A stretch of 64,000 bases of DNA from Xanthomonas arboricola pv. juglandis (GTDB lineage: Bacteria > Pseudomonadota > Gammaproteobacteria > Xanthomonadales > Xanthomonadaceae). The first letter of the stretch is position 1; each line of letters starts with the position of its first letter. A program made the position numbers and the translations under genes. Below, one piece after another: positions 1 through 9,477 of the stretch. Location: contig NZ_JZEF01000003.1 of assembly GCF_001013475.1 (NCBI RefSeq), positions 588,956 to 652,955 on the forward strand, given 5' to 3'. Under the pieces are notes generated by a model. That model made no database searches. It was not told where the DNA came from and saw nothing but the letters and a program-made list of their open reading frames with translations.

Positions 1-478
1 GCGCGATCTCTGGGCACGGGGTTGCGCGCGTCCTGGATCGGTTGGCACACAGTCGCGGCCTGCCGCAGGTGATCCGCACCGACAACGGCAAGGAGTTTTG
101 CGGTAAGGCAATGGTCGCCTGGGCGCATGCCCGTGGCGTGCAGTTGCGGCTGATCCAACCAGGCAAACCGAACCAGAACGCCTACGTCGAATCCTTCAAC
201 GGCCGGCTACGCGATGAATGCCTCAACGAGCACTGGTTCCCGACGTTGCTGCACGCGCGCACCGAGATCGAACGCTGGCGACGCGAATACAACGAGGACC
301 GACCCAAGAAAGCAATTGGCGGCATGACGCCGGCTGCGTATGCCCAACATCTGGCAAACACCGATATCATTAACCCGGGACTCTAAACCAAGCCGCTACT
401 CAGGGCGGGGGGATGTCGGGGGGCCCATGCTGCCGAAGTCTCTACTTCACCGTGGCTCAGTTTTCAGGGGGTGGGTCA
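1..478 (+). mobile_element. IS3-family insertion sequence, right end only (left part lies before the window)
   Basis: The window opens inside the transposase gene of an IS3-family element that runs left beyond base 1. The transposase stops at 386. About 90 bp later the sequence TTTTCAGGGGGTGGGTCA ends at 478. Read inward on the minus strand it begins TGACCCACCCCCTGAAAA, the TG...CA style of end used by this family, so I take 478 as the right terminus. Without the left inverted repeat the terminus is inferred, not proven. The element ends 170 bp before the effector gene start. Confidence 0.7.
3..386 (+). CDS. IS3-family transposase OrfB, C-terminal part (DDE integrase core)
   Basis: The frame is open from base 3 to the TAA at 386 and is the 3' end of an OrfB-type transposase. 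Visible motifs are the second catalytic aspartate in [14 protein letters not shown], the third acidic residue in [20 protein letters not shown], and the terminal [18 protein letters not shown] segment typical of the IS3 family (IS407-like group). It would catalyse cut-and-copy transposition, normally as an OrfAB frameshift fusion. The N-terminal half is outside the window, so whether the copy is intact cannot be judged. Confidence 0.9.
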   Translation, partial: AISGHGVARVLDRLAHSRGLPQVIRTDNGKEFCGKAMVAWAHARGVQLRLIQPGKPNQNAYVESFNGRLRDECLNEHWFPTLLHARTEIERWRREYNEDRPKKAIGGMTPAAYAQHLANTDIINPGL

Positions 479-557
479 AAGCTCCAGCCCGTTTTGATAC
501 GCCAGCGAGTCATCAATTTATATTCGAGATGAATGCTGTTCGATTTAATGTCGGCTG

Positions 558-582
558 TTCTCTCCAAGGCAAGGAATTTCGC
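558..582 (+). promoter_or_regulatory. Imperfect PIP box upstream of the xopK-like effector gene
   Basis: TTCTC at 558-562 and TTCGC at 578-582 are separated by exactly 15 bp, the layout of the plant-inducible promoter box (TTCGB-N15-TTCGB) bound by HrpX. The first half has one mismatch. A loose -10-like CAGACT lies at 611-616, about 28 bp downstream. HrpX control of this effector is inferred from the site and the gene family. Confidence 0.45.
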
Positions 583-648
583 GGTTGGAGCGAGTTCTGC
601 AGATAGAAGGCAGACTATTTCCACACCGCATCATGTGGATATTTGGCT

Positions 649-3222
649 ATGCGCATTCAACAGCATGCAAACAGCTCTGCCCGCTCGTTTGATTCGTCTA
701 CTCCCGACGCCCTTGCTTCAGCGAAGGATCTGCCAGCTGCCGGTGGCTGGCCCATGGGTTTGGAATCGTTAAAGCGAAAGGCTTCCCAACGAAAGCCCGT
801 CTCCGGTCACGCTTCAAAACACAAAGCTGGCGAAAATGCCATGGCCGAAATTCAGGAAGCAGAGGCGGTCTATGATGCATTCGTGGTCGCCAAGTATCTT
901 GCCGATCCACTGCATGGCACTGTAGACAATACGGCGGAACTGATCGCGGAAATGCCCAACTCGGGTGAACCGGAACATTCCCCGGAAGCCGACCAACCCG
1001 CGCATTCACACGAACACACGCCGATCGATCACACGCCAGTGTCGGCAGAGCATCAGACTCAGCATGGTATCGGCGCGGATCACTCTCTGGATCCGCATCC
1101 GATCGAGCCTGCAGCGCACGAGAGCCTCCTGCACACCCTGGCTGAGGAGGGGGCGCCGGAAGGCGTTGCCGATCTGGCAATGAGCTTGAGCATCAGTGGC
1201 GCCATGCTGCCGCTCTCTGGCCTTGCGATCTACGCCGCCTACAAAGAAACCCGCGAAGTGACCGAACAACGCGGCGCCCTGCGGCAACGCAAACGTCAAC
1301 TGCAGTCGGAGAGGGCGTTGCTGCAAACTGCGCTGGAGAGCGGCCCATTTACTGCAGTTGCAGGCGCTCAGATCGATGCCTTGAGCGAGGCGATCGATAC
1401 AGTCGCTTACCAACAACAGCGCAACGCACGTGATGGCGCCATCGCGGTGACCTCGATGGCGTCCGCAAGTGTGATCTTTACCAAGGCCACGACAGAGCTC
1501 GGCATCCAGGGCGGGTTGGCACTCGGCGCCAATAACGCAAATGCTGCTGGCTTGATCGGCCACAGCACCGCCGCCGCAGGCGTCGCGTCGGCGGCCGGTA
1601 TTGCCGGCACATTTGTGTTGGCTCCGCTGGCAAGCGTCGCTGCCACCGCGCTTGGCGGTACGTTTCTGCACCAGTCACGCAAGGAGAAAACGCGCGTGGT
1701 TGCCGATGTGGCGCGTGTCGAAGACTTCATGCAACGCCTGGAACCGGGCGAGCTCAGCCCTGGCGCACAACGCTACCAGCACTTCTTGAGCACCAAGCTG
1801 ACCCAGCGCAGCGGATTCGCCGGCAGCTTCAACAACTGGAACAAGGGCTTTGTCGTTGGCGGCGTCACCTACACGGCCAGCACTTTGACCAAAACCGGAG
1901 TCAGTGCTGCTGTTGTGCTGGGTGCAGCCACCGTGACCGGGCCGGTGGGCGCCGGTTTGGTGGTCGGTGCCGGTCTGCTGGGTGCGGTCACGATGGGTGT
2001 TGGTGGCCACCAGTTTTTGCTGGCGCATGGCAAGCAAAAACGGTATCGCAACTACGAGACTGCGGAGATGCCCAGCGTGGACCGGGCATTGCTTGCCATG
2101 GCCGACCTGCTGCCCACGCCCGAGGCGGGCGTCGCTGCCTCACCGGGGGAAGTGGATCCGCATGGCACACCACGCGTCAGTGACGGTGCCTCGGGAAAAG
2201 CGTCGGACACCGTCGTGACGACGGGCACTGGTGACCAGCTGGAGTCTGACCATGTCATGCCCGGCTCAACCGAACACACGGTGGCTGCCCAGTCGGTAGC
2301 GGCAAAACAGGCATCGCCTGCAGCCGACGACGCGTCAGCCGCGACGGAGGCGACTGCTGCCGTTGCGCAGCATGGATTCGAACTGCGCAGCGCCCTGTAC
2401 GCCTGTATCGACGGTCAGGAAAAAGCACGGGACGCGCTCTTGCAGAGCTGCGCCAACGACATGAAGAAACGCTATCGGGCAGCGCCTCGCTCTACCGATC
2501 AGCGCCCAGCAACTGGTCAGGCGGCTCAACCGTCCTCGCTTGCGAAGCGAGCCAGGGCAGCGCTTTTTGCAGGGGCGACCTACGGGCGAGCAGTGCTCAC
2601 CGGCAAACCCCGCGTCGCTGGCGAAAAAGCCGCGCGAAGCTATGCAAAACATACCGATACATTGACCGAAACAGCGTTGAACCAGTGGCTGCAAACGCCA
2701 GGCTCGGTCAAGTCGCAGGTTGCGTACATGCAAAGTTGCCTGGAGTTACAAAAGAAATATCTAGACTCGAAACTGCGCTTGCGGGTGGAGCTGCCGGCGG
2801 AGGATGCTGCCAGTGGTGCAATCCCAGACACAGAGGCCACAGCCACGACGGCTGCGCAGGCGCACGCACGCTTGACCACGCAACTGCATCAAGCGCGTGA
2901 GCGCGACGAGTTCCAACTGCGATCTATCAGCTTGATGTTGGAAGAACTGGGCATGGCAAACGAGGAGCTGGAAAGTTCAGACATGAGAAAAATCCAGCGC
3001 GCAGAAAACAGGATGCAGGGGCTGCAACAGCGCCTGATCGGTGCGTTGACCGCAAACGCGATCACGCCGCAGCCAGGAAGTGCGGGCTTTGCGCATTTCT
3101 GCATGAAGCAGGCCCGGCGGCACACTAGCGATGTGCGCGGCACGTTGCTGGCCACCGAAATGCAGGCCGCGCGCATCCGCGAAGGCGCTGCGGCTGCGGC
3201 AATGCCGTCATTCAGCCCGTGA
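649..3222 (+). CDS. xopK: Type III secreted effector, XopK family
   Basis: An 857-residue protein that I recognise as XopK-like from its size and its position beside the Nix glycosidase cluster, where xopK lies in other xanthomonads. XopK in X. oryzae is described as an effector with E3 ubiquitin ligase activity acting in the plant cell. The N-terminus is Ser/Ala/Gln-rich, as type III signals usually are. His/Glu/Pro-rich sequence follows at about residues 95-150. Small-residue hydrophobic stretches lie near 180 and 300-350, and an Ala/Val/Gly-rich stretch near 415-460. The C-terminal half is charged and helical. I chose ATG 649, with GTGGAT 8 bp upstream. TTG 643 in the same frame and ATG 754 are alternatives. 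Family assignment is from memory and no catalytic residues were checked. Confidence 0.65.
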   Translation: MRIQQHANSSARSFDSSTPDALASAKDLPAAGGWPMGLESLKRKASQRKPVSGHASKHKAGENAMAEIQEAEAVYDAFVVAKYLADPLHGTVDNTAELIAEMPNSGEPEHSPEADQPAHSHEHTPIDHTPVSAEHQTQHGIGADHSLDPHPIEPAAHESLLHTLAEEGAPEGVADLAMSLSISGAMLPLSGLAIYAAYKETREVTEQRGALRQRKRQLQSERALLQTALESGPFTAVAGAQIDALSEAIDTVAYQQQRNARDGAIAVTSMASASVIFTKATTELGIQGGLALGANNANAAGLIGHSTAAAGVASAAGIAGTFVLAPLASVAATALGGTFLHQSRKEKTRVVADVARVEDFMQRLEPGELSPGAQRYQHFLSTKLTQRSGFAGSFNNWNKGFVVGGVTYTASTLTKTGVSAAVVLGAATVTGPVGAGLVVGAGLLGAVTMGVGGHQFLLAHGKQKRYRNYETAEMPSVDRALLAMADLLPTPEAGVAASPGEVDPHGTPRVSDGASGKASDTVVTTGTGDQLESDHVMPGSTEHTVAAQSVAAKQASPAADDASAATEATAAVAQHGFELRSALYACIDGQEKARDALLQSCANDMKKRYRAAPRSTDQRPATGQAAQPSSLAKRARAALFAGATYGRAVLTGKPRVAGEKAARSYAKHTDTLTETALNQWLQTPGSVKSQVAYMQSCLELQKKYLDSKLRLRVELPAEDAASGAIPDTEATATTAAQAHARLTTQLHQARERDEFQLRSISLMLEELGMANEELESSDMRKIQRAENRMQGLQQRLIGALTANAITPQPGSAGFAHFCMKQARRHTSDVRGTLLATEMQAARIREGAAAAAMPSFSP

Positions 3223-3419
3223 GCGATCAGCAGCCGTGGCATCTTTTACCAGTGGGACGCACCTGCCGCCACGGCCTGGAGTGGCTGACAAAACGTGGCG
3301 AGCAGCCTTCAGCGTGTGCGGACGGCGCGCTCATAACCGCAGCGCACGAGTGGTACGTACCGATTCCGAGCGAACGCCGCGCCCGTCTGACGATGAGCGC
3401 GGTGGTTTCTTGGCCGCTG

Positions 3420-5261
3420 TTACTCCTTCGGCGTGATCCACACCTGCTGCTGCAGGCCGCGCACGCCGGGCTTGGCGGTGCTGTCCAGGTCGAACACCAC
3501 CACGGCGTTGTCGCCCTTGCGCTGGAACGGGGCCGGGAAAAACAACGCCCGCTGCGGGCCGATGGCCCAGTGGCGGCCCAGGTTGACGCCGTTGGCCCAG
3601 GCCACGCCCTTGCCGAAGGCGCGCATGTCCAGATAGGTGTCGGTCGGTGTGCCGATGCGCAGCGTGCCGCGATGGAAGGCCGGGCCCGCGACGGGGGTGC
3701 GGGTCCAGCCGCGGATGCTGTCGGGCGAGCGCATCGGCAGCGGGAAGGCCTGCCAGCCGGTGAGCTGCTGGTTGTCCAGCAGCACCGGGTCGACCAGCCC
3801 GGCGCGGCCGTCGGCCATGCGCGGGCCGTAGTTGATGCGGCCGCTGTTTTCGACCAGCACATCCAGCGTGTGCTGGCCGGCCGGAATATCCACATCGGTG
3901 GAGACCTGCTGCAGCCGGCGCTCGACACTGCCGGCCGGCTTCTGATCGACATACACCCGCGCCACATCTCGCACTTCGCCCAGGTACAGCGGCCCCTTGC
4001 GCGGGCCGGTGACGGTGGTGCGGTAGAGGATGTAGCCGTAGTCCTGGCCGAAGTGTTCCATCGGCTGCGGCGTGTCGATGGCGATCGGGGCGGGCAGGTT
4101 GTCCCACAGCGAGGCGGATTCGCGCAGTTGGGTGTCTGGCAGCGCCGTGATCGCGATCGGCTTGGGCAGCGCGGGCGGTTGCACGCCGGTGACGCGGGCG
4201 ATGGCGTCGCGCATCAGCGCGAACTTGGGGGTGGGGCGGCCGGCTTCGTCCAGGACGGCGTCGTAGTCGTAGCTGGTGGTCTGCGGGGCGTAATGGTCGC
4301 TGGGATTGCCCTGGAAGTTGGCACCATTCATGAAGCCGAAACTGGTGCCGCCGATGAACATGTAGAGGTTGGCCGAATGCCCCTGGCGCAGGATCCACTC
4401 CAGCTCTTCGGCCTGTTGTTTTGCATCGGTGCTGGCGTGCGGCTTGCCCCAGTGGTCGAACCAGCCGGCCCAGTATTCGCCGACCATGCGCGGTTGGTCG
4501 GGGCGGAACTTGATCAGTTTGTCGAACGCGCTTTTGGCCTCGCCGGGGGCGAAGTTCACCACCGCCAGGGTGTCCGGCAAGGTGCCGTTGGCGAGCATGT
4601 CGGCGCCGTCGGAGGTGAACAGCAAGGCGTCGTCGAAGCCGGCCTTGACGTACATGGCGCGGTTGTCGGCCATGTAGGCGTGGTCGTCGTCGTAGGAGCC
4701 GTATTCGTTCTCGACCTGCACGGCGATGATCGGCCCGCCGTTGTGATTGAGCAGCGGACGCACCTGGTGGGACACGGCATCCAGATAGGCCTGGCTGGCG
4801 GCGAGAAAGCGCGGGTCGCGGCTGCGCACGCGGATGTTGTCCTTGCCGAACAACCAGGCGGGGTAGCCGCCGGCTTCCCACTCGGCGCAGGTGTAGGGGC
4901 CGGGCCGCAGGATCACGTTGAGGCCTTGCGCGGCGGCCTCGCGTACGAACGCGGCCACGTCGTTGTTGCCGGTGAAGTCGAACCGGCCCTGCTGCGGCTC
5001 GACCAGGTTCCAGAACACGTAGGTCTCCACCGTGTTCAAGCCCAGTGCGCGCGCCTTCTGCAGGCGGTCTTTCCAGTAGTCACGCGGGATGCGCTGGAAA
5101 TGGATGGCGCCGGAGAGCAGTTGATACGGCTTGCCGTCGCGCACGAACTGCGTGCCCTGGGTGCCGAAGCTGGGCCAGGTGTGGGTGTCGGCGGCACTGG
5201 CGGCGACGGGAAGTGCCAGCGCGAGGGCCAGGACGAGGGGGCTGAGGGTGCTGCGCAACAT
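3420..5261 (-). CDS. nixJ: Secreted beta-galactosidase, GH35 (NixJ-like)
   Basis: 613 residues with a Sec signal peptide (MLRSTLSPLVLALALALPVA). The start at 5261 was preferred over an upstream in-frame ATG at 5300 because the signal begins there. It is a GH35 retaining enzyme: SGAIHFQRIPRDYW near residue 50, acid/base Glu about 186 in VQVENEYGSY, nucleophile Glu about 262 in MVGEYWAGWFDHWG, and C-terminal jelly-roll domains. GH35 enzymes of this type from Xanthomonas prefer beta-1,3-linked galactose, which fits removal of galactose from Lewis-a antennae of plant N-glycans. It lies 42 bp after the GH92 gene, in the same transcript. The symbol is inferred from the alphabetical naming of the cluster. 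Confidence 0.85.
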   Translation of the reverse strand: MLRSTLSPLVLALALALPVAASAADTHTWPSFGTQGTQFVRDGKPYQLLSGAIHFQRIPRDYWKDRLQKARALGLNTVETYVFWNLVEPQQGRFDFTGNNDVAAFVREAAAQGLNVILRPGPYTCAEWEAGGYPAWLFGKDNIRVRSRDPRFLAASQAYLDAVSHQVRPLLNHNGGPIIAVQVENEYGSYDDDHAYMADNRAMYVKAGFDDALLFTSDGADMLANGTLPDTLAVVNFAPGEAKSAFDKLIKFRPDQPRMVGEYWAGWFDHWGKPHASTDAKQQAEELEWILRQGHSANLYMFIGGTSFGFMNGANFQGNPSDHYAPQTTSYDYDAVLDEAGRPTPKFALMRDAIARVTGVQPPALPKPIAITALPDTQLRESASLWDNLPAPIAIDTPQPMEHFGQDYGYILYRTTVTGPRKGPLYLGEVRDVARVYVDQKPAGSVERRLQQVSTDVDIPAGQHTLDVLVENSGRINYGPRMADGRAGLVDPVLLDNQQLTGWQAFPLPMRSPDSIRGWTRTPVAGPAFHRGTLRIGTPTDTYLDMRAFGKGVAWANGVNLGRHWAIGPQRALFFPAPFQRKGDNAVVVFDLDSTAKPGVRGLQQQVWITPKE

Positions 5262-5303
5262 GGGCGATTCTCGGCGGTAACGAGTGACGAGTAAGGACAA
5301 ACA

Positions 5304-7646
5304 TCAAGCAAACGAAGGTGGCAGATCCTCCTTGTTCGCGCCGAACGCCGGATTCGGTTTGGCGCCCATGGTGAATTCCAGCGTGCCGCCAGCGGCCAGG
5401 TCGGCATGCCGCATCCAGCTGCGGTTGGTCGGTTTGCCGTTCCAGCTCAGCGCCTGCACATACACGTTCTGCGCGCTGCTGTTGTTGGCGACAATGCGCA
5501 GCGTGCGGCCGTTGCCGACATCGAGTTCTGCGCGCTTGAACAGCGGGCTGCCGAGGACGTAGTTGCCGCTGACCGGGTCCACCGCATACAGCCCGAGCGC
5601 GCTGAGCACGAACCAGGCACTCATCTGCCCGCAATCCTCGTTGCCGGACAGGCCGTTGCGCGCATCGTGGTACTGCTCGCGCAGCAGCCGGCGCACCATC
5701 GCCTGGGTCTTGTACGGCTGTCCGGCGTAAGCAAACAGATAGGCCACATGATGGCTGGGCTCGTTGCCGTGCGCGTACTGGCCGACCAGGCCGTCGATAT
5801 CCGGTGGCGCATCGGCGGGCAGTTCGGAGCTGGTGGAAAACAGCTCGTCGAGCTTGGCGACGAAGCCGTCGCGGCCGCCGCACAGGTCCATGTAGCCGTA
5901 CAGGTCATGCTGGTTGAGGAAGCTGGCCTGCCAGGCGTTGGATTCGGTGAAGTCGCGCCATTTGCTGATATGGCCCATGCCGCGCGGGTCGAACGGCGTG
6001 GCCCAGCTACCGTCTTCCAGACGCGCCTGCACGAAGCCGCTGTCGCGATTAAACACGTTGCGGTAATTGCGCGAGCGCTCGCGCAGTGCGCGTGCATCGT
6101 CGGTGGCACCGGCGGCCTGCGCCAGATGTGCGCAGGCCCAGTCGTCGTAAGCGTATTCCAGCGTGCGGCTGACCGCTTCGTCGACCTTGTCGGCCGGGAT
6201 GTAGCCGAGCTTGCGGTAGTACGCCAGGCCATGGGTGGTGTCGTCCATGGCGCGCTTGCGGTAGGCCGGCCAGGCGGCGGTGTAGTCGATGCCGGTGAAG
6301 CCCTTGGCATGCGCTTCGGCCAGCACCACCGCCGAGTGGTAGCCGATCATGCAGCCGGTTTCCACGCCTTGCAGCGGCCAGATGCCCACGCCGTCCGGGC
6401 ATTCGTTGGCGCCGCGCACCAGGCATTGCAGCAGGTCCGGTACGCGCTCGGGCTGCACCAGGGTGAGCAGCGGATGCGCGGCACGGTAGGTGTCCCACAG
6501 CGAGTAGGTGCTGTAGTTGTGATAGCCCTTGGGGGCGGTGTGGATCTGCAGGTCCATGCCGCGGTAGCGGCCATCCACATCGCTGAAAAGGGTGGGCGCG
6601 AGCAGGCTGTGATACAGGCCGGTGTAGAAGATGCGGCGTTGCGCGTCGTCATCGCTGTCGATGCGTACGCGTGCCAGTTCCTTTTCCCAGGCGGCCACGG
6701 CTTGCGCATGCACGCGGGCGAAGTCGAAGTCCGGCAGTTCCGCATCCAGGTTGGCCAGCGCATTGTCGGCGCTGACGGCGGAGATGCCGACCTTGACCAG
6801 CAGCGGTGCGTCTGAGGCATCTGGGTAGTGCAGGGCGGCCTTGAGGTGCACGCCGTCCACGCTGCGCGTGCCTGCGGCCAGCGGCTGGTCTTCGTTGTAC
6901 AGCTGCACCTGCTTGAACGGCCGCGACAGCCGCATCGCGAAATAGATGTAGCGCCCCTGCGCCCATTGGTAGACGCGCCGGCCACCGGTGAGGGTGCGGT
7001 CGTCGACCACGCGCAGTTGCGCGTCGGTGATGCGGGTGGGGATGCCGGGTTTGTCCTGCATGCCGTGGCACAGGTCCAGCAGCACATGCGCCGGCTTGCC
7101 CTTGGGAAAGTGGTAGCGGTGCAGGCCGGCGCGCGCGGTGGCAGTGAGTTCGGCATGTACGCCGCTGTCCTTGAGCCGCACGCGGTAGTAACCGGGCGAG
7201 GCGGCTTCGTCGGCATGGTCGTAGCGCGAGCGGTAACCGCTGTCCGGTGCGTCGAGTGCGCCGGGCACCAGCTTCACTTCGCCGGTGGCGGGCACCAGCA
7301 GAAAATCCAGCATGTCGCCGATGCCGGTGCCGGACAGGTGCGTGTGCGAAAAGCCCATGATCGAGCCGTCGGACTCGTGATAACCGGAGCACGAATCCCA
7401 CACCGCGTTGTAGGTGTCCGGGCTCAGCTGCACCATGCCGAACGGCAGGGTCGCACCGGGGAAGGTGTGGCCATGGCCGCCGGTGCCGATGAACACATCG
7501 ACGTGGCGGGTGAGCTCGGCGCGGGTGCGCGCATCGGCCGGCAGTGCGTAGTTGCCGGCGCGTGCGCGTGCAAGCCCGGAGAGGCCTGCGCTGCCGAACA
7601 GTGCCGCTGCGATGGCGCCTTGGAGAAAACCGCGTCGTGTTGCCAT
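5304..7646 (-). CDS. nixK: Exported alpha-mannosidase, GH92 (NixK-like)
   Basis: 780 residues. The family signature is clear at both ends: FIGTGGHGHTFPGATLPFGM with LSPDT after the signal region, and GNEDCGQMSAWFVLSALGLY near the C-terminus. GH92 enzymes are Ca-dependent inverting alpha-mannosidases. NixK of X. campestris removes the alpha-1,3-mannose of the plant N-glycan core as the first step. The start at ATG 7646 gives MATRRGFLQGAIAAALFG, a twin-arginine (Tat-like) signal. An upstream in-frame start at 7709 runs through a repeat and was rejected. Between GH125 (135 bp upstream) and GH35 (42 bp downstream), all in one direction. Confidence 0.92.
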   Translation of the reverse strand: MATRRGFLQGAIAAALFGSAGLSGLARARAGNYALPADARTRAELTRHVDVFIGTGGHGHTFPGATLPFGMVQLSPDTYNAVWDSCSGYHESDGSIMGFSHTHLSGTGIGDMLDFLLVPATGEVKLVPGALDAPDSGYRSRYDHADEAASPGYYRVRLKDSGVHAELTATARAGLHRYHFPKGKPAHVLLDLCHGMQDKPGIPTRITDAQLRVVDDRTLTGGRRVYQWAQGRYIYFAMRLSRPFKQVQLYNEDQPLAAGTRSVDGVHLKAALHYPDASDAPLLVKVGISAVSADNALANLDAELPDFDFARVHAQAVAAWEKELARVRIDSDDDAQRRIFYTGLYHSLLAPTLFSDVDGRYRGMDLQIHTAPKGYHNYSTYSLWDTYRAAHPLLTLVQPERVPDLLQCLVRGANECPDGVGIWPLQGVETGCMIGYHSAVVLAEAHAKGFTGIDYTAAWPAYRKRAMDDTTHGLAYYRKLGYIPADKVDEAVSRTLEYAYDDWACAHLAQAAGATDDARALRERSRNYRNVFNRDSGFVQARLEDGSWATPFDPRGMGHISKWRDFTESNAWQASFLNQHDLYGYMDLCGGRDGFVAKLDELFSTSSELPADAPPDIDGLVGQYAHGNEPSHHVAYLFAYAGQPYKTQAMVRRLLREQYHDARNGLSGNEDCGQMSAWFVLSALGLYAVDPVSGNYVLGSPLFKRAELDVGNGRTLRIVANNSSAQNVYVQALSWNGKPTNRSWMRHADLAAGGTLEFTMGAKPNPAFGANKEDLPPSFA

Positions 7647-7708
7647 GGTGATGTGCTCTTGGATGTCACGAAGTGGGGCGGGCCGTACCCTCATCCGCCC
7701 TTCGGGCA

Positions 7709-7729
7709 CCTTCTCCCGGCGGGAGAAGG
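7709..7729. repeat. REP-like palindrome between the GH125 and GH92 genes
   Basis: CCTTCTCCC, loop GGC, GGGAGAAGG form a perfect 9-bp stem. It is preceded by CCTCATCCGCCCTTCGGGCA, a string often seen as a dispersed intergenic repeat in Xanthomonas. It lies between nixL and nixK and could stabilise or process the intercistronic RNA. No T-run follows, so a simple terminator is unlikely. Confidence 0.7.
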
Positions 7730-7781
7730 GAAGATCAAGCGCTCTGCAGGTCCGCGTTGGAAGGGCGGGCCCTTCGCAAAC

Positions 7782-9242
7782 TCAGGCGCTGCGCAGCAGC
7801 TGGGGTTTGCGTTGGTGCAGGTCGATGATCAGTTCGCCGAACAAGGTGTTGGCCCAGGCGAACCAGTCGCGGGTGAAGCTGCTCGGGTTGTCCTTGTCGA
7901 AGGCCTCGTGCATGAAGCCGGTGCCGGCATGGGTGGTCTTGAGCCACTGCAGGCATTGGCGCAGCTGCGCGTCGTCGTCGCTGACCAGCGCGTACTGGAT
8001 GATCGACATCGGCCAGATCGTGCCCATGCCGCTGTGCGGGCTGCCGACGCCTTCGGCCGCGCTGCCGCGCGAGAAATACGGGTTGCGTTCGCTCCAGGCC
8101 AGCTGGCGCGTGCGCAGGAATACCGGGTCGGCGCGGTCGCAGCAGCCCAGGTAGGCCAGGCTGAGCAGGCCCGGGGCGTTGGCGTCGTCGATGAACAACT
8201 GGTTGCCGTAACCGTCCACTTCGAATGCCCAGTAGGCCTGTCCATCGGCGTCGCGCTGCTGGCCAAACTTGCGTGTCGCCGCTTCCACTTCGTCGGCCAG
8301 CGCTGTGCAGTCGGCGGCGAACGCGGCATCGCGATGCAGGGCCGTGCTCATCGTCGCCAGCTGGCGCAGCGAGGCCACCGCGAACAGGTTGGCCGGCACG
8401 AACAACGGATACACGCAGGCATCGTCGGAGGGGCGGAACATCGAGTGGATCATGCCGTTGGGCCGGGTCGGCTGGCCGTAGCCTTCCAGCACCAGGGTCT
8501 CGGTCGCCAGCGGCGAGGGGCGCTGGAACACGTAGGGGCCGCGGTTGTCCTTGCGCTGCTGCTCGCGGAAGGTCCTGACCACCACCTGCATCGCCGCGCG
8601 CCAGTCGTCGTCGAACGGGGCGGCATCGCCGGTGGCGCGCCAGTATTCGTGCGCGATGCGGATCGGGTAGCACAGCGAATCGATCTCCCACTTGCGCTCG
8701 CCCACGCCGGGCTTCATCTCGGTGATGTCGTTGAGCGACCACTTCAGGCGCTGGGTCTGGCCATCGGGCAGGAAGGCGTTGGCGTACGGGTCCAGCCGGA
8801 TGCAGGCGGCCTGGCGCTGGATCAGGCCATGGAACATGTGCCGCAAGGCAGGGTCGCGCCTGGCCAGCGGCACATACGGGTGCACCTGGGCGGAGGAGTC
8901 GCGCAGCCACATCGCGTGGATGTCGCCGGTGATGACGAAGGTGTCCGGCTTGCCGTTGCGGGTGCCGGTTTCCACCGTGGTGTCCAGCGTGTTGGGGTAG
9001 CAGTTCTCGAACAGCCAGGCCAGCTCGGGATCGGCGATGCGCGACTTGATCTGCACGATCTGCTGCTCGACCGCCTTGCTGACGAAGCGGCGCTGCGCCT
9101 TGGCCGGGCGCTTGCTGACGAAGTTGCCGGCAGCCGTGGAGGTGCCGGCAACGGGGGCGGCGAAGGCGGGCAGTGCGCCGGCGAGCAGGCCGGCGCCCGC
9201 GCTGGCGCCCAGCAACTGAAGGATGTCGCGGCGGGTGTGCAT
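7782..9242 (-). CDS. nixL: Exported exo-alpha-1,6-mannosidase, GH125 (NixL-like)
   Basis: 486 residues. The fold is GH125, recognisable by DIHAMWLRDSSAQVHPYVPL near residue 120 and the conserved WSLNDITEMKPG, FVPANLFAVASL and GSPHSGMGTIWPM segments. In the Nix pathway NixL removes the alpha-1,6-mannose after xylose has been cleaved. The start at 9242 gives MHTRRDILQLLGASAGAGLLAG, again a twin-arginine type signal. GGGAG lies about 13 bp upstream. It follows the GH4 gene after 235 bp holding a perfect inverted repeat, so it may have its own promoter. Confidence 0.92.
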   Translation of the reverse strand: MHTRRDILQLLGASAGAGLLAGALPAFAAPVAGTSTAAGNFVSKRPAKAQRRFVSKAVEQQIVQIKSRIADPELAWLFENCYPNTLDTTVETGTRNGKPDTFVITGDIHAMWLRDSSAQVHPYVPLARRDPALRHMFHGLIQRQAACIRLDPYANAFLPDGQTQRLKWSLNDITEMKPGVGERKWEIDSLCYPIRIAHEYWRATGDAAPFDDDWRAAMQVVVRTFREQQRKDNRGPYVFQRPSPLATETLVLEGYGQPTRPNGMIHSMFRPSDDACVYPLFVPANLFAVASLRQLATMSTALHRDAAFAADCTALADEVEAATRKFGQQRDADGQAYWAFEVDGYGNQLFIDDANAPGLLSLAYLGCCDRADPVFLRTRQLAWSERNPYFSRGSAAEGVGSPHSGMGTIWPMSIIQYALVSDDDAQLRQCLQWLKTTHAGTGFMHEAFDKDNPSSFTRDWFAWANTLFGELIIDLHQRKPQLLRSA

Positions 9243-9369
9243 GACCTGGAGCTCCCTGGGATTTTCAGCAAGCGGTCGACGCAGCGGACATCCTTGCAGC
9301 GGCGGCAGCACGTGCCGGGCCGATGATGAGACCTATGCATGACCAATTCCCGATGACCATACAACGTGT

Positions 9370-9407
9370 GCGCCGAATGTGCATAGTGCGCCCGCACAAT
9401 TCGGCGC
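9370..9407. repeat. Inverted repeat between the GH4 and GH125 genes
   Basis: GCGCCGAAT (9370-9378) and ATTCGGCGC (9399-9407) are perfect complements around a 20-nt loop. On the minus strand this lies 70 bp after the GH4 stop and 128 bp before the GH125 start, so it could be an RNA stem-loop or a protein-binding dyad. No T-run is present. I see nothing else in the 235-bp gap. Confidence 0.5.
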
Positions 9408-9477
9408 CGTACGCGTGGCCTGCGGCCATGGCGGCAGTGGCTGGTCCGCGTCCTCCGCGGTCGCGCAGCACCGGCTT

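Noticed and set aside
523..543. Two TTCGA boxes considered as a PIP box for the effector gene
   Set aside because: They are only 11 bp apart. HrpX sites need 15 bp. The TTCTC-N15-TTCGC pair at 558-582 fits better.
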